Positions 35,380 through 44,795 of a stretch of DNA of 64,000 nt are shown here, one piece after another. Numbering within the stretch: the first letter of the stretch is position 1; every line of letters starts with the position of its first letter. Origin of the DNA: Opitutales bacterium (lineage in GTDB: Bacteria; Verrucomicrobiota; Verrucomicrobiia; Opitutales; UBA2995); assembly GCA_022824405.1 (NCBI GenBank), contig JAJDZZ010000036.1, forward strand, positions 38,452 to 102,451, in the 5' to 3' direction. The notes beneath the pieces are model-generated. The model saw only the letters and a list, made by a program, of their open reading frames with translations, ran no database searches and was not told the DNA's origin. The translations under genes and the position numbers were made by a program.

Positions 35380-36216
35380 TTAATATTCCTGCCCCTCAAT
35401 TTGGGCGGATTCCCGCCACCGGATCTCCAGCAAGTCTATTAAATTGGGGTGTTCACCGACTAACCGGGTTCGGTAGGTTTTCAATTTCCCGTGCCGTTGC
35501 TCAGCTTCGGCACAAATCCGTGAAATATCTCCTCCCGGACCGGCATGCCGACCCGGACCGATGAACATTTGAGCTATTACCGTATCGCCTCCCCTGACCG
35601 ATTGCCGGGCCAGAGCCCGCTCCAGAAGCGGCTCGTTGAAGTCCCACTTGGGCCCGCTCCTTCTCTCCATGGAGGCGGCAAGGGTTAACCTGACCCTTCC
35701 CTCCAAGGCCCGGGCCAATCCGTTGGCCAAAACATTGCGGACCTGCGTCACTTCCCTCCGGGGGCTTCCATGGTCCACCAGGATCAGGGAGGGTTTTTGC
35801 AGTTGATGTTCATCTATGACGGAATCCGTCAACTGGCCGAGAATTTGAACCAATTCCTTTCCGCCATTCGATTCGTTCCGGTACAGGGGAGGCAGCAGCT
35901 TGCAGGAAAATCCCGGGTTCAATTTTGCCATCCGGCGCAAGCGCCTGGGAAGGTAGTCCGTAATGGCTCCTGAAGGGCCGAAAAACAAGGGCAGCAGGGT
36001 CCATTCCCGGTCCCCGCCCAAATAGGCTTTGCGCAAAAGGTTTTCCAGGATTTCCACCTTTTCTCCCTCCAGTTCGTCAGGAGGAATTTTGTTGGCGTGC
36101 AGCAGGGGGGCTGCCGTTACCGGTCGATCGATTCTTCGAGAAAGTTTCCCGGCTATACGTTCAAGGTTAAAAAAGGACGCTGGCTTGACGGACCCGTTAT
36201 CGACCAGAAAGACCAT
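35380..36216 (-). CDS. CbiX/SirB-like chelatase-family protein
   Basis: A 278-residue protein with two repeats of about 125 residues that look like CbiX/SirB-type class II chelatase domains. The first starts MVFLVDNGSVKP and includes LLPLFFGPSGAITDYLPR. The second starts SLILVDHGSPRREV and includes VIAQMFIGPGRHAGPGGDI. The DHGS motif and the Φ-F-x-GPGRHAG motif mark the substrate and metal site of sirohydrochlorin/precorrin chelatases; the His expected at the start of the first repeat is replaced (VDNGS). No other tetrapyrrole genes are nearby, so the metal and substrate are unknown. Confidence 0.75.
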   Translation of the reverse strand: MVFLVDNGSVKPASFFNLERIAGKLSRRIDRPVTAAPLLHANKIPPDELEGEKVEILENLLRKAYLGGDREWTLLPLFFGPSGAITDYLPRRLRRMAKLNPGFSCKLLPPLYRNESNGGKELVQILGQLTDSVIDEHQLQKPSLILVDHGSPRREVTQVRNVLANGLARALEGRVRLTLAASMERRSGPKWDFNEPLLERALARQSVRGGDTVIAQMFIGPGRHAGPGGDISRICAEAEQRHGKLKTYRTRLVGEHPNLIDLLEIRWRESAQIEGQEY

Positions 36217-36411
36217 AAGAAACTTTGAAACTCAAAATCGAAATTGCCAACCGGAAGCCATAGGCTTACCCCAAAAAATGCAAGCCGCAGATCTTCCATC
36301 GACCCTTTGCAAAATTTTCAAATTCAACCAAATAATCCTTGCCAACCCATATGAGGTGATAAATTCTACCGTTTTACCACTACCTAATACCAAAATGACC
36401 AACTTGTGTAA

Positions 36412-36978
36412 ATGAAGACCCTAATCTCTACTTTTTTCCTACTAGCTATTTCACTATTTTGGATAGGTTGTGCCAGCACTACTCCTCCAACTCCTGAAAT
36501 GACCCTGATGAGCGACAGCGCCGAGGGTGCAACCGATGGTGATTCTGCCTTCGATACTGCCGGAGGGGGAACCCTTGGGGATGATTTTGAAGCCGAGGGC
36601 GCTCTCCCGGGCCGCGATGAAGCCTTTGACGCCGAAGATGCCGACATGGAAGCATATTCCTCGGTATATTTTGACTTCGATCGTTCCTATGTCCGGGAAT
36701 CGGAAAGGCCCATAGTGGAGCAAACAGCCGCATTTCTGCTCGAAAATCCAGGCCAAAAGGTTTTGATTGAAGGTCACTGTGATTGGAGAGGCACCACCGA
36801 GTATAATCTCGCTCTGGGAGATCGCCGGTCCAACTCCGTAAAGGATTATCTGGTTGAATTGGGGGTTGCTCCGACCACCATTGAAATCCTTTCCAAGGGC
36901 GACCTTGAGGCCGACGAAAACGCCGATGAAATGGGTCGGCAAAACGACCGTCGGGCCGATATTATTATGCTTCCCTGA
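36412..36978 (+). CDS. pal: peptidoglycan-associated lipoprotein Pal (OmpA-like)
   Basis: A 188-residue lipoprotein: signal peptide with lipobox IGCA (Cys20), an acidic, Gly/Asp/Glu-rich linker (about 22-75) and a C-terminal OmpA domain with YFDFDRSYVRESERPIVE, and the Pal hallmark EGHCDWRGTTEYNLALGDRRS and GRQNDRRADII. The domain binds diaminopimelate-containing peptidoglycan and anchors the outer membrane as part of the Tol-Pal system. The linker is unusually acidic. No tol genes are next to it. Confidence 0.92.
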   Translation: MKTLISTFFLLAISLFWIGCASTTPPTPEMTLMSDSAEGATDGDSAFDTAGGGTLGDDFEAEGALPGRDEAFDAEDADMEAYSSVYFDFDRSYVRESERPIVEQTAAFLLENPGQKVLIEGHCDWRGTTEYNLALGDRRSNSVKDYLVELGVAPTTIEILSKGDLEADENADEMGRQNDRRADIIMLP

Positions 36979-36984
36979 CCGGGG

Positions 36985-37165
36985 CTTTGGAGTTTAACGC
37001 CGTTGGCGTAAATAGGCGGGTTGGAAAACCCGCCCTCCGTTATATCCTGTTCGCAACGCGATCCTGTCCTTCCATATTTTTTCGATCACGATATATCTCT
37101 CTTCACTCTTCACTCTCCACTCTTCACTCTTTCCTCTTACCTCTTTCCTCTGGCGCGAAGCGCCT
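36985..37165. repeat. intergenic repeat mosaic after pal
   Basis: Contains the palindrome TTTAACGCCGTTGGCGTAAA at about 36993-37012, the hairpin word GGCGGGTTGGAAAACCCGCC at about 37015, a run of CACTCTTC/TCCTCTT pyrimidine words from 37090 to 37150, and GGCGCGAAGCGCC at about 37152-37165. The last part is translated on the minus strand as the C-terminal tail of the M20 peptidase. Confidence 0.75.
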
Positions 37166-38536
37166 CCCCTCCGGCAAAGACCTGAGGAGGCCCTTCAGCA
37201 GCTCCTTGCCTTTGGACATCATCCCGAGGTGGAAGCTTTCATTGGGAGCATGGGCATTGTCACCTGGCAGATACAGGCCGATGAGCAAAGTGTCCATATC
37301 CAGAACCTCCTTTATTTCTGCAATTATCGGGATGCTCCCTCCTTCCCGCAGAAATAAAGGGGTTCTGCCGAAGATGGATTTTGACAGGCTTTCAGTGGTT
37401 TCAAAGGCTCGGGCCAGGTATTTGTTCTGGTTTTCCGGTGCGTTGGGTTTGCCGGGAGGGACCACCCGATAAGGGTTGCCGCTGTGTTGCTTCAGGATCT
37501 CCAGTTCCATTTGCGGTGGGCATCGATCCCGAATGGTTTGCACAACCTGTTGCTGAACCTCCCCGGCATCCTGGTTGGCCACCAGTCGGCAACTGATCTT
37601 CACAAAAGCCTCCCTCGGAATGACCGTTTTGGAACCCTCCCCTTGGTAACCGCCTCCCATTCCGTTAAATTCCAAGGTTGGCGCAAGCCGGATGGCCTCA
37701 AAGGGGTCGAATCCGGGAGGGGAAAAAAAGTGATCGACCCCGAGTAACTTCCCAAAATCCTCCAAGCTTCGATCGATGCGGGAAATTTCCCGTCGTTCCC
37801 AATCCTCCGGGTCAACCACCCGGTCATAAAACCCGGCCACATTTACCGTGCCATCCGGATAGTGTAAGGAGGAGCAAATCTCGGCAAGGGCCTGCAGGGG
37901 ATTGAGGATAGCGCCCCCGAAAACTCCCGAGTGTAAATCACTGTCAGGTCCTTTGAGGCGGACCTCCAGACAGGTGACCCCTCTCAGTCCCGTCGTAACG
38001 GTCAATTGGTCCTCGCGTTGGCTTCCCGTATCGCAGGCCAGGACAAAATCGCCCCGTATCCTGTCGGCATATTTTTTCAGGACAGGCTTGAAGCTCGGAC
38101 TCCCGATTTCCTCCTCCCCTTCCAGTAGCACGACCAGGTTGAGGTCGAAATCCGGATCCTCTTCCAGTAATTCGGAAAGCATGGCCAGATATACTGAGAC
38201 GGGTCCTTTGTTATCGGCCGATCCCCTGCCGAACACGCGGTTTCCCCGCACCTCGGCCACAAAGGGATCTGAATCCCAGAGGTCCAACGGGTCGGGCGGT
38301 TGCACGTCGTAGTGGCCGTAGATGACTACGGTTGGGGCATGGGGATTTACCCGTCTTTCGGCCAATATCAGGGGATGAACCGGTGTCTCGATGACCTCCA
38401 CGGCAAATCCGATGGATTGCAGTTTGTCCTCCAGGTAATCCCTCGCCCCTGCCAGACCCTGCTTGAATTGGGAATCGGCCGAAACACTGGGAAAAGCTAC
38501 CAGTTCTTTTAAAAGGGAAAGGGAATCAAAGCTCAT
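37124..38536 (-). CDS. M20-family dipeptidase/aminoacylase
   Basis: A 470-residue M20 metallopeptidase, carnosinase/CPG2-like. Metal-binding motifs are VVIYGHYDVQP (first His and bridging Asp region), FGRGSADNKGP and LLEGEEEIGSPSF (catalytic Glu pair), a dimerisation domain with SDLHSGVFGG, and a C-terminal VIPREAFVKISCRLV and EGGSIPIIAE. It splits di- or oligopeptides or acyl-amino acids in the cytoplasm. The start overlaps the M48 stop by 4 bp. The last roughly 15 residues (EGRRFAPEERGKRKE) are encoded by the intergenic GGCGCGAAGCGCC and pyrimidine-word repeat rather than by family sequence. Confidence 0.92.
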   Translation of the reverse strand: MSFDSLSLLKELVAFPSVSADSQFKQGLAGARDYLEDKLQSIGFAVEVIETPVHPLILAERRVNPHAPTVVIYGHYDVQPPDPLDLWDSDPFVAEVRGNRVFGRGSADNKGPVSVYLAMLSELLEEDPDFDLNLVVLLEGEEEIGSPSFKPVLKKYADRIRGDFVLACDTGSQREDQLTVTTGLRGVTCLEVRLKGPDSDLHSGVFGGAILNPLQALAEICSSLHYPDGTVNVAGFYDRVVDPEDWERREISRIDRSLEDFGKLLGVDHFFSPPGFDPFEAIRLAPTLEFNGMGGGYQGEGSKTVIPREAFVKISCRLVANQDAGEVQQQVVQTIRDRCPPQMELEILKQHSGNPYRVVPPGKPNAPENQNKYLARAFETTESLSKSIFGRTPLFLREGGSIPIIAEIKEVLDMDTLLIGLYLPGDNAHAPNESFHLGMMSKGKELLKGLLRSLPEGRRFAPEERGKRKE

Positions 38537-39333
38537 TCGTAGCGGATACGGTTTTGTTCATAAATTTCCAAGGCTCGGGGCATTAAGGCCTCCAACTTGT
38601 CGATGCGGTCAAGATCGGAGGGGTGAGTGGAAAAGAACGCGCTCACTTCCTCTCGATCTTTTATGAGGTGCATTTTCATCCAAAAATCCAATGCGGCCCT
38701 TGGGTCGTAGCCCGCTTTGGCGGCATAAATCAACCCAATGCGATCGGCTTCCAGTTCATGGCTTCTGGAAAATGGGAGCATTATGCCGTAGGTGGCTCCA
38801 AGGCCGTAGGCGGCGAGATAAGTATCCCGGTTCCGATCTCCCGCCAGCGCCCCCTCCAGCATGTTCCCCGCCATTGTAGTCAGGACGCCATGGGACAAGC
38901 GTTCGGAACCATGGCGGGCGGTGACGTGGGCGATTTCATGAGCGACGATGGTAGCCAGTTCGTCCTCGGTTTCGGCAACCTCCATGATACCGCTGTAAAC
39001 ACCCACCTTCCCACCGGGCAAGGCAAAGGCATTGACCAGATCCGGTTCGTCGAAAAGGACAAATTCCCACTCTGCCTCCGGCAAATCGCCCCCGACCACC
39101 TGCGAAATGCGCCAACCTACCCGTTGCAACCGTCCCACCATGACCGGGTCGTTGGAAATAGGCGATTGTCGTTTGATTTTACTGAATTCACTGACTCCCA
39201 AAGATACCTCATGCCCCGTGCCAAACAAATTGATCGCGGTCCGACCCGTCTCCGGCACGGTATAACAACCGGCCAGGATAGCCAGGCAACCCCAAAGAAA
39301 CCAGATTCGCAATTCAGGAATTATCTTCATCAC
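38533..39333 (-). CDS. M48-family metalloprotease lipoprotein
   Basis: A 266-residue peptidase with a lipoprotein signal (lipobox LAGC around residue 20-23) and the zinc motif HEIAHVTARHGSE; the third ligand, Glu, is in SHELEADRIGLIYAAKAGYDP. FALPGGKVGVYSGIM is the typical block before the zinc site. The layout resembles BepA/LoiP-type M48C proteases that degrade misfolded outer-membrane proteins in the periplasm. It is translated together with the M20 peptidase gene (ATGA overlap). Confidence 0.92.
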   Translation of the reverse strand: MMKIIPELRIWFLWGCLAILAGCYTVPETGRTAINLFGTGHEVSLGVSEFSKIKRQSPISNDPVMVGRLQRVGWRISQVVGGDLPEAEWEFVLFDEPDLVNAFALPGGKVGVYSGIMEVAETEDELATIVAHEIAHVTARHGSERLSHGVLTTMAGNMLEGALAGDRNRDTYLAAYGLGATYGIMLPFSRSHELEADRIGLIYAAKAGYDPRAALDFWMKMHLIKDREEVSAFFSTHPSDLDRIDKLEALMPRALEIYEQNRIRYE

Positions 39334-39674
39334 CTGAGGAAAAGAGAGACGCTAGCAAAGCACGCAAAGGAGCGCAAAGATTTAACCGCAGAGGGAATTA
39401 AAGTAAGAAGTAAGAAGGAAGAAGGAAAAATCATCGTGATCAAAAACTAACATGGATGAACAGGATGCACAGGATTTAACGGAGGGCGGGTTTTCCAACC
39501 CGCCTAATTTACGCCAACGGCGTTAAACTTCAAAGCCCAGTGTCGCACAGCGCACACTGGGTTACCGATCACCCACACCATCGAACCCCAACGGGGTTCC
39601 ACAATGGGCGGCCTTGGGCGCCTTTCTACTTCTTCCTTCTTACTTTCCACTTTCCTCTTGGCGCGAAGCGCCAC
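39334..39674. repeat. intergenic repeat mosaic upstream of the M48 gene
   Basis: A 341-bp gap consisting mostly of repeated words: AAGCACGCAAAGGAGCGCAAA at about 39357-39380; ATGGATGAACAGGATGCACAGG at about 39450-39475 as consecutive words; inverted GGCGGGTTTTCCAACCCGCC; TTTACGCCAACGGCGTTAAA; a 26-bp palindrome whose arms are CCCAGTGT and ACACTGGG; GAACCCCAACGGGGTTCC; GGCGCCTTTC and pyrimidine words; and GGCGCGAAGCGCC at about 39660. No gene. Confidence 0.75.
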
Positions 39675-41228
39675 TTAATGCCGAAAATGGCGAATCCCGG
39701 TGAATACCATGGCCATGCCCTGTTGGTTGGCAGCCGCGATGACCTCAGCGTCGCGCACCGATCCTCCGGGCTGTATAGCCGCTGAAGCGCCGGCCTCAGC
39801 CGCGGCCAGCAATCCATCCGCGAACGGGAAAAAGGCGTCCGATGCCACGATTGAACCCTGGAGGTCCAGGCCCGCCTGGCCCGCTTTCCAGACGGCCACT
39901 TGAGAACTGTCCACCCGGGACATCTGCCCCGCGCCAATCCCCAGGGTGCGCTTATCTCCGGCATAGACAATGGCATTGGACTTTACATGCTTAACCACCC
40001 GCCATCCGAAAATCAACGCATCCCACTCGGCTTTTGTGGGCTCTCGGTCCGTCACCACTTTACAATGGTCCGCCTTTATCTTTTTCCAGTCCGTATCCTG
40101 GACTAATGCGCCGCCCACCACGGATTTGATTTCGGCCAGGGCCTCTGCCCCCATCCCGCTCTTAGCCAACATTAGACGCAGGTTTTTGCGTTTGCCGAAC
40201 AAAGCCCGTGCTTCCGGGGAAAACCAAGGGGCGATCACAACTTCGCAAAAGATCTTCCCGATGGCTTGAGCCAAGTCTTCCTCGACCGTGCGGTTGACCA
40301 CGATAATTCCGCCAAAAGGCGCCTGTTTGTCTGTTTCGAAAGCGAGTCTCCAGGCTTCGAGGAGCGTATCGGCGCTGGCCACTCCGCATGGATTGGTGTG
40401 TTTGAGAATGCCTACCGTGGGTTCCTCAAACTCCCCTATCAGTGTGGTGGCAGCGCTGATATCGAGAAGGTTGTTATAGCTGAGTTCCTTGCCCTGGAGT
40501 TGTTCGTAATGGTCGAAGAAACTCCCGTAGAGTGCGGCTTGTTGATGCGGATTTTCCCCATAACGCAGGTTGGTTGCCTTGGGCAGGTCGACACTCCAAA
40601 TGGCCGGGAAACCCCTTATGGCCTCCAGGTCCGGTTCCTCCGATTGTCCGGCCAGGTAATCTGATATGGCCCTATCGTATTGAGAGGTTCGCCGGTAGGC
40701 CTTGAGGGCCAGCTTCTTGCGCAGTTGCCCCAGCCTTCCCGCATCCCCCATAGCGAGGGAATTCAAGACATCCCCATAATCAGCCGGATCGCAAACCACC
40801 GTTACACTGGCATGGTTTTTGGCCGCGCTTCGCAACAGGCAAGGCCCGCCGATGTCGATGTTTTCAATGGCCGCTTCCAGGGTGCAGGCCGGGTCCGAGG
40901 TCACGGCTTCAAAAGGATACAGATTTACCGCCACCAGATCGATCATTCCAATACCATTCTCTTCCGCCTGGGCCAAATGGTCGGGTTCATCCCTCCGGCA
41001 TAGAAGACCGCCGTGAACTTTCGGGTGGAGGGTTTTTACCCGCCCTTCCATCATTTCCGGGAATCCCGTGTAATCGCTCACCTCGGTCACCGGGATTCCG
41101 GCATCTCTCAAAATGCGGGCGCTCCCGCCTGTGGACAGGATTTCAAAGCCATGGTTCTCGGTGAGAGCCTGGGCAAATTCAACCAGCCCGGTTTTATCGT
41201 ATACGGATAAGAGCGCTAATTTACTCAT
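39675..41228 (-). CDS. purH: bifunctional AICAR transformylase/IMP cyclohydrolase PurH
   Basis: A 517-residue PurH. The N-terminal cyclohydrolase (1-195) starts [22 protein letters not shown] and has [13 protein letters not shown] and NLYPFEAV. The C-terminal transformylase has [43 protein letters not shown] and [11 protein letters not shown]. It carries out the last two steps of IMP synthesis. Its stop is followed directly by a repeat word (GGCGCGAAGCGCC). It appears to be monocistronic. Confidence 0.97.
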   Translation of the reverse strand: MSKLALLSVYDKTGLVEFAQALTENHGFEILSTGGSARILRDAGIPVTEVSDYTGFPEMMEGRVKTLHPKVHGGLLCRRDEPDHLAQAEENGIGMIDLVAVNLYPFEAVTSDPACTLEAAIENIDIGGPCLLRSAAKNHASVTVVCDPADYGDVLNSLAMGDAGRLGQLRKKLALKAYRRTSQYDRAISDYLAGQSEEPDLEAIRGFPAIWSVDLPKATNLRYGENPHQQAALYGSFFDHYEQLQGKELSYNNLLDISAATTLIGEFEEPTVGILKHTNPCGVASADTLLEAWRLAFETDKQAPFGGIIVVNRTVEEDLAQAIGKIFCEVVIAPWFSPEARALFGKRKNLRLMLAKSGMGAEALAEIKSVVGGALVQDTDWKKIKADHCKVVTDREPTKAEWDALIFGWRVVKHVKSNAIVYAGDKRTLGIGAGQMSRVDSSQVAVWKAGQAGLDLQGSIVASDAFFPFADGLLAAAEAGASAAIQPGGSVRDAEVIAAANQQGMAMVFTGIRHFRH

Positions 41229-41554
41229 GAAACTTGATTTAGAACCATCGCAGGAGCAGCTTTACCCCTTTTCTCCCCAAATCCTAATTAGCGTCCTATC
41301 CGCCATTACCTCTCGCAAAGATCGCCAAGTTCGCAAAGGGGTCCGGCTTCGCCGGAATAGGAGTTAACGGAGGGGGGACATTCCTGCCTGCCACGCCGGA
41401 AGGCGGGTCCCCCACTCGAAAGACATGGCAAAGGATAGGAATGTCCCTCCTCATTTTTTATTTCCGAGCTCATCCGTGCCATCCGTGGTTTTTCTTTTCC
41501 ATATCTCTGCGTTCTTGGCGATCTTGGCGAGAGTCTTTTCTTGATTCCTAATTC
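41229..41554. repeat. intergenic repeat mosaic upstream of purH
   Basis: A 326-bp gap. It holds a partial REP word CGCAGGAGCAGCTTTACCCC at about 41250, an inverted GGGGGGACATTCCTGCC ... GGAATGTCCCTCC pair (about 41370-41450), and ATCCGTGCCATCCGTGGTTT near 41470-41490. The GGGACATTCCTG words also occur inside the MITE-like element at 56404-56741. No gene is seen. Confidence 0.65.
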
Positions 41555-42787
41555 TCAAGCCGGAGTCAGGCAGATGAGCACGCCGTGCTCATTGCGAACG
41601 AAGATCCTTCCGTCGGCATAAGTGGGATGGGTCCAACAGATGGCCTCGAGCAATTTCTTGCGGGAAAGCTCCCGATATTGCTCTTCGTTGGCTGAGGCCG
41701 TTACCAACTCCCCGTCCTCCGTCAAAATAACCAGGGTGTTCCCGACCGCAATGAGGGTGGCATATCCGTAACTCGGCACGACCCAGTTCTCTTTGTTGTC
41801 CCCGAGGTTTCGGGAATACAAACTGGTTTTCTTGTTTTTGTAACCTCCGTTCACTCCATACAAGGCCTTGCCAATCAAAACCGATCCGGACAATGCATTC
41901 TGGAGTTTTCGATCCTCCCAAATTGAGGTGAGGTTTTCTCCGTCAAAGGCCAACATGGCCGAGTTGGAGTTGGTGTAGAAAAGGACCTGTTTCCCATTGG
42001 CGAAAACGGCGGGAGTGCTGGCGTTCATGTTGTATTTCACCCTTTGGCCGTGGCGGGCAATTTCGACGCCGTCCGAAGCGTCGAGAACGGACAATCCTTC
42101 CGCATCCATGGTCGCAATATAGTCTTTCCCGCTTCTGGTGAATACTACCGGGGTGCCGTAGCCGGCCTTTCGATCCTTATCGGATATCCAGTTCGGTTTG
42201 CCGGATTCCCTATCCAAGGCCACCGTCCTGCCCGCGCTGATGAGAAGGTCGCCCTTATATTCCACTGGAGAACTTCCAAATCCCCACTGGGGCACTTCCA
42301 TCCGGAGCAATTCTGTGAGCTTCACGCTCCAAATCTCTCTGCCATTTTCAGCGTCCAGACAAAAGACTTGGCCGTCCTTGCTGATGGCAAAGGCCTTGCC
42401 TCCCCCGACCGTGACGGATGCATTGGGTCCGCCCACGTGCATTCTGGGAAGAAGGGCTCCTTCATAGGAAAAATCCCAGATTTTTTCCCCCGTGGCGGCA
42501 TCGAAACAATATATGGTCTCCTTGGAGCCGCCATCGTGACCCATGGTGTAGGCCTTACCATCGGCCGTGGTAATGGTGGAGTATCCCAGGCCCACCTCTT
42601 TTTTCCAGGAAATTTTCCAATTCTCCAGGTTTGGATCGAAATCCTCCGCCGCCGCAACGACGTTGTCGCCGTTGGGTCCCAACCAATGCGGCCATTCGCC
42701 GCCAGTCAACGGATGCATGAGGAAAGTGAGAGCGGCAAACGCCGCCAATAACCGACCATTAAAAAAGGAGAAGATTCTGTTTTTCAT
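41555..42787 (-). CDS. exported PQQ-type beta-propeller repeat protein (1)
   Basis: A 410-residue protein with a signal peptide (hydrophobic LLAAFAALTFLMHPLTGG) and the typical opening WPHWLGPNGDNV. The rest is a series of beta-propeller blades with W-motif repeats such as VFCLDAENGREIWSVKL and TIYCFDAATGEKIWDF, resembling BamB and alcohol-dehydrogenase-like propellers. The family in Verrucomicrobia and Planctomycetes is usually annotated as PQQ-binding-like, but cofactor binding is doubtful: the conserved PQQ ligands are not apparent. It is followed by a close relative of the same type downstream in reading order of the cluster, so they may form a pair. Confidence 0.88.
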   Translation of the reverse strand: MKNRIFSFFNGRLLAAFAALTFLMHPLTGGEWPHWLGPNGDNVVAAAEDFDPNLENWKISWKKEVGLGYSTITTADGKAYTMGHDGGSKETIYCFDAATGEKIWDFSYEGALLPRMHVGGPNASVTVGGGKAFAISKDGQVFCLDAENGREIWSVKLTELLRMEVPQWGFGSSPVEYKGDLLISAGRTVALDRESGKPNWISDKDRKAGYGTPVVFTRSGKDYIATMDAEGLSVLDASDGVEIARHGQRVKYNMNASTPAVFANGKQVLFYTNSNSAMLAFDGENLTSIWEDRKLQNALSGSVLIGKALYGVNGGYKNKKTSLYSRNLGDNKENWVVPSYGYATLIAVGNTLVILTEDGELVTASANEEQYRELSRKKLLEAICWTHPTYADGRIFVRNEHGVLICLTPA

Positions 42788-42829
42788 GAAAAATAGGGTG
42801 AAATATTAAAGCGGGTTTCTTGAATGCCG

Positions 42830-43033
42830 AATAAATCAAACAGGGTCAAGGGTAAGGCGCCCACGGGCGCCAATTAGGAATTAAGAATGAGGAATGAAGA
42901 ATTGGGGAGAAAAGGCATATTAAACCGCTACGATGGTTCGAAATATAGTTTCAAAAATTGGATCCCCCAAACGGCGACGCATGCGTCGCTAAATCCGTGC
43001 TAATCCGTGAAATCCGTGGTCGATTCTTCCCTC
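42830..43033. repeat. intergenic repeat words between the two propeller genes
   Basis: Contains GGCGCCCACGGGCGCC at about 42855, AATTAGGAATTAAGAATGAG words, and ATCCGTGCTAATCCGTGAAA leading into TCCGTGGTCGA at about 42995-43025. These are members of the same dispersed families seen elsewhere. Confidence 0.65.
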
Positions 43034-44287
43034 CTAGGAATCGATGCGGTAGAGATGGGTCTTGGTTCGGAGGATCAATGAATTTCCTTTGACCGCGGGC
43101 GAGGCCAACATGCCCACGTCCAATTTGTTTTCCCGGACAATTTTAAAGGTATCGCTCGCATGGAACAGTCTGCTGTCCCCGAACTCGTTGAAACTGTAGA
43201 TGAGCCCGTTTGCCAGTATGAGGGAGGATGAATGATTGCCGCCTACTTTCTCGCGCCAAATCATGGCCCCGCTCCCCGTATCCAAACACGTGGCCACCCC
43301 GCCGTCGTCCACCATGTAGAGCCGATTGCCCCATAGCACCGGTGAACTGCGCCGTGATACGTTTTTCTGGTAAATCCATTCCACGTGGGTGTCGGTCACG
43401 TTCCCGTGCCCGTCGGGCCGAACGGCCAGAAGGTCCGCCTTGGGATACCCGGTCGAGATATACACTTTCTCTCCGTCGAATACCGGCCTCGCCGCCGCGG
43501 AATGGCTCTCGAATTCCACAAACCATATTTCCTTTCCGCTGCCGGGATCATAGGAAAAACAGGCTTTGGCTCCGGCGCTGATCAATTGGTCCTTGCCGCC
43601 GACCGTGATGACGATCGGGGTGCTGAAACCTTTGCGAAAATCGCCACCCGCTTTGGGTTTGCCGTCCTCGAGGTCCCGGAAATTGGTGGAACGAGGCGTT
43701 TTCCAGACCGTTTCCCCGGTTGCCTTGTGGAGGGCGATCACGAATTGCTGGTCGATCCCATCCAAAGTCAGGATCAACAAGTCCTGGTAGAGTACGGGCG
43801 AAGATGCCGCCCCCCGGTAGTGTCGGCAATTGATGTCCCGCCGCTTCCAAACCACTTTCCCAATCTCCGGGTCGATACAGGCCGTGCCGTAGGTGCCGAA
43901 ATGCGCGTAGACCAACTCTCCATCCGTGACCGGGGATGGGGTGGCGTAGGTATTAATGCCGAATCCCCCCATGGATTCCACCTCCTCGTTGGTGAAGATC
44001 AATTCATCTTGTAGAATCTCTCCCGAGGCAAAATCCACCGTGATAATATACATCTTTTTGCCATCCTCGGTGGCAGCCGTTAAAGCGAGCGTCTGGTCGA
44101 TTATAACCGGCGTTGAAATTCCGTGATCGTGGAGGGCAATCTTCCAGGTGACGTTTTCGGTCTCACTCCAGGTTTCTGGCAGATGGGTCTCCACCTGACC
44201 GTTTTGTCCCGGACCCCGAAAGTCCGGCCAGTCCACTTTGGCACACAGGGCAATTCCCGTGAAAAGCAATGCAAATAAATATTTCAT
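43034..44287 (-). CDS. exported PQQ-type beta-propeller repeat protein (2)
   Basis: A 417-residue protein with a short signal peptide (MKYLFALLFTGIALCAK) and the opening WPDFRGPGQNGQ, followed by blades such as FVIALHKATGETVWKTPR, ACIDPEIGKVVWKRR and ATCLDTGSGAMIWREKVGG. The overall plan matches the preceding gene, with which it forms a tandem pair on the same strand 246 bp apart; this copy is the upstream one. Such propellers are common in the accessory regions of verrucomicrobial polysaccharide utilisers. Ligand and cofactor are not predictable. Confidence 0.88.
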   Translation of the reverse strand: MKYLFALLFTGIALCAKVDWPDFRGPGQNGQVETHLPETWSETENVTWKIALHDHGISTPVIIDQTLALTAATEDGKKMYIITVDFASGEILQDELIFTNEEVESMGGFGINTYATPSPVTDGELVYAHFGTYGTACIDPEIGKVVWKRRDINCRHYRGAASSPVLYQDLLILTLDGIDQQFVIALHKATGETVWKTPRSTNFRDLEDGKPKAGGDFRKGFSTPIVITVGGKDQLISAGAKACFSYDPGSGKEIWFVEFESHSAAARPVFDGEKVYISTGYPKADLLAVRPDGHGNVTDTHVEWIYQKNVSRRSSPVLWGNRLYMVDDGGVATCLDTGSGAMIWREKVGGNHSSSLILANGLIYSFNEFGDSRLFHASDTFKIVRENKLDVGMLASPAVKGNSLILRTKTHLYRIDS

Positions 44288-44795
44288 ACGGACCCCATAC
44301 TACCTCAGTACATCAGCGTCTTTTCAACCCTGTTTCACCTATAAAACATGGATGTACAGGATGTACAGGATTTGGATAATCCGTGGTTTCTTCCCTATTC
44401 CAAATTCGCGCGCCCCGGCGCGCCTCTCTCCCTCTTTGCGCTTCTTTGCGTGCTTTGCGAGAGCCAAATAATTCAGTTGTCAGTGGTTAGTGACGAGTGG
44501 CTAGTGGAATCTCCCCTAATTCTTCATTCCTAATTCCTAATTGGCGCCATCGGCGCCTCCCTCTCTCCCCCTTTGTGCCTTTGTGCCTCTGTGCCTTTGT
44601 GCCATCTCGCCTTGGCGAGATCCCATTCCTAATTCCTAATTGGCGCCCCCGGGCGCCTCTCCCCTCTTTGCGCTTCTTTGCGTGCTTTGCGAGAGTCATC
44701 TTATCGTCTCATATCCGTGCCTATCCGTGTAATCCGTGGTTTTCACTTCAAAAAATGGATTTGCGCACAGCCATCGGCGGGCAAAAATGGGGTTT
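44288..44795. repeat. repeat-dense gap between the propeller and sulfatase genes
   Basis: A 508-bp gap with almost nothing but repeat words: ATGGATGTACAGGATGTACA at about 44347, GATAATCCGTGGTTTC, CGCGCGCCCCGGCGCGCC at about 44408, CTCTTTGCGCTTCTTTGCGT at about 44432 and again near 44667, ATTCCTAATTGGCGCC-type words twice, and the TTTGTGCC tandem near 44570-44605. It contains no gene. Both neighbouring genes read away from it, so its promoters must lie here too. Confidence 0.75.
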
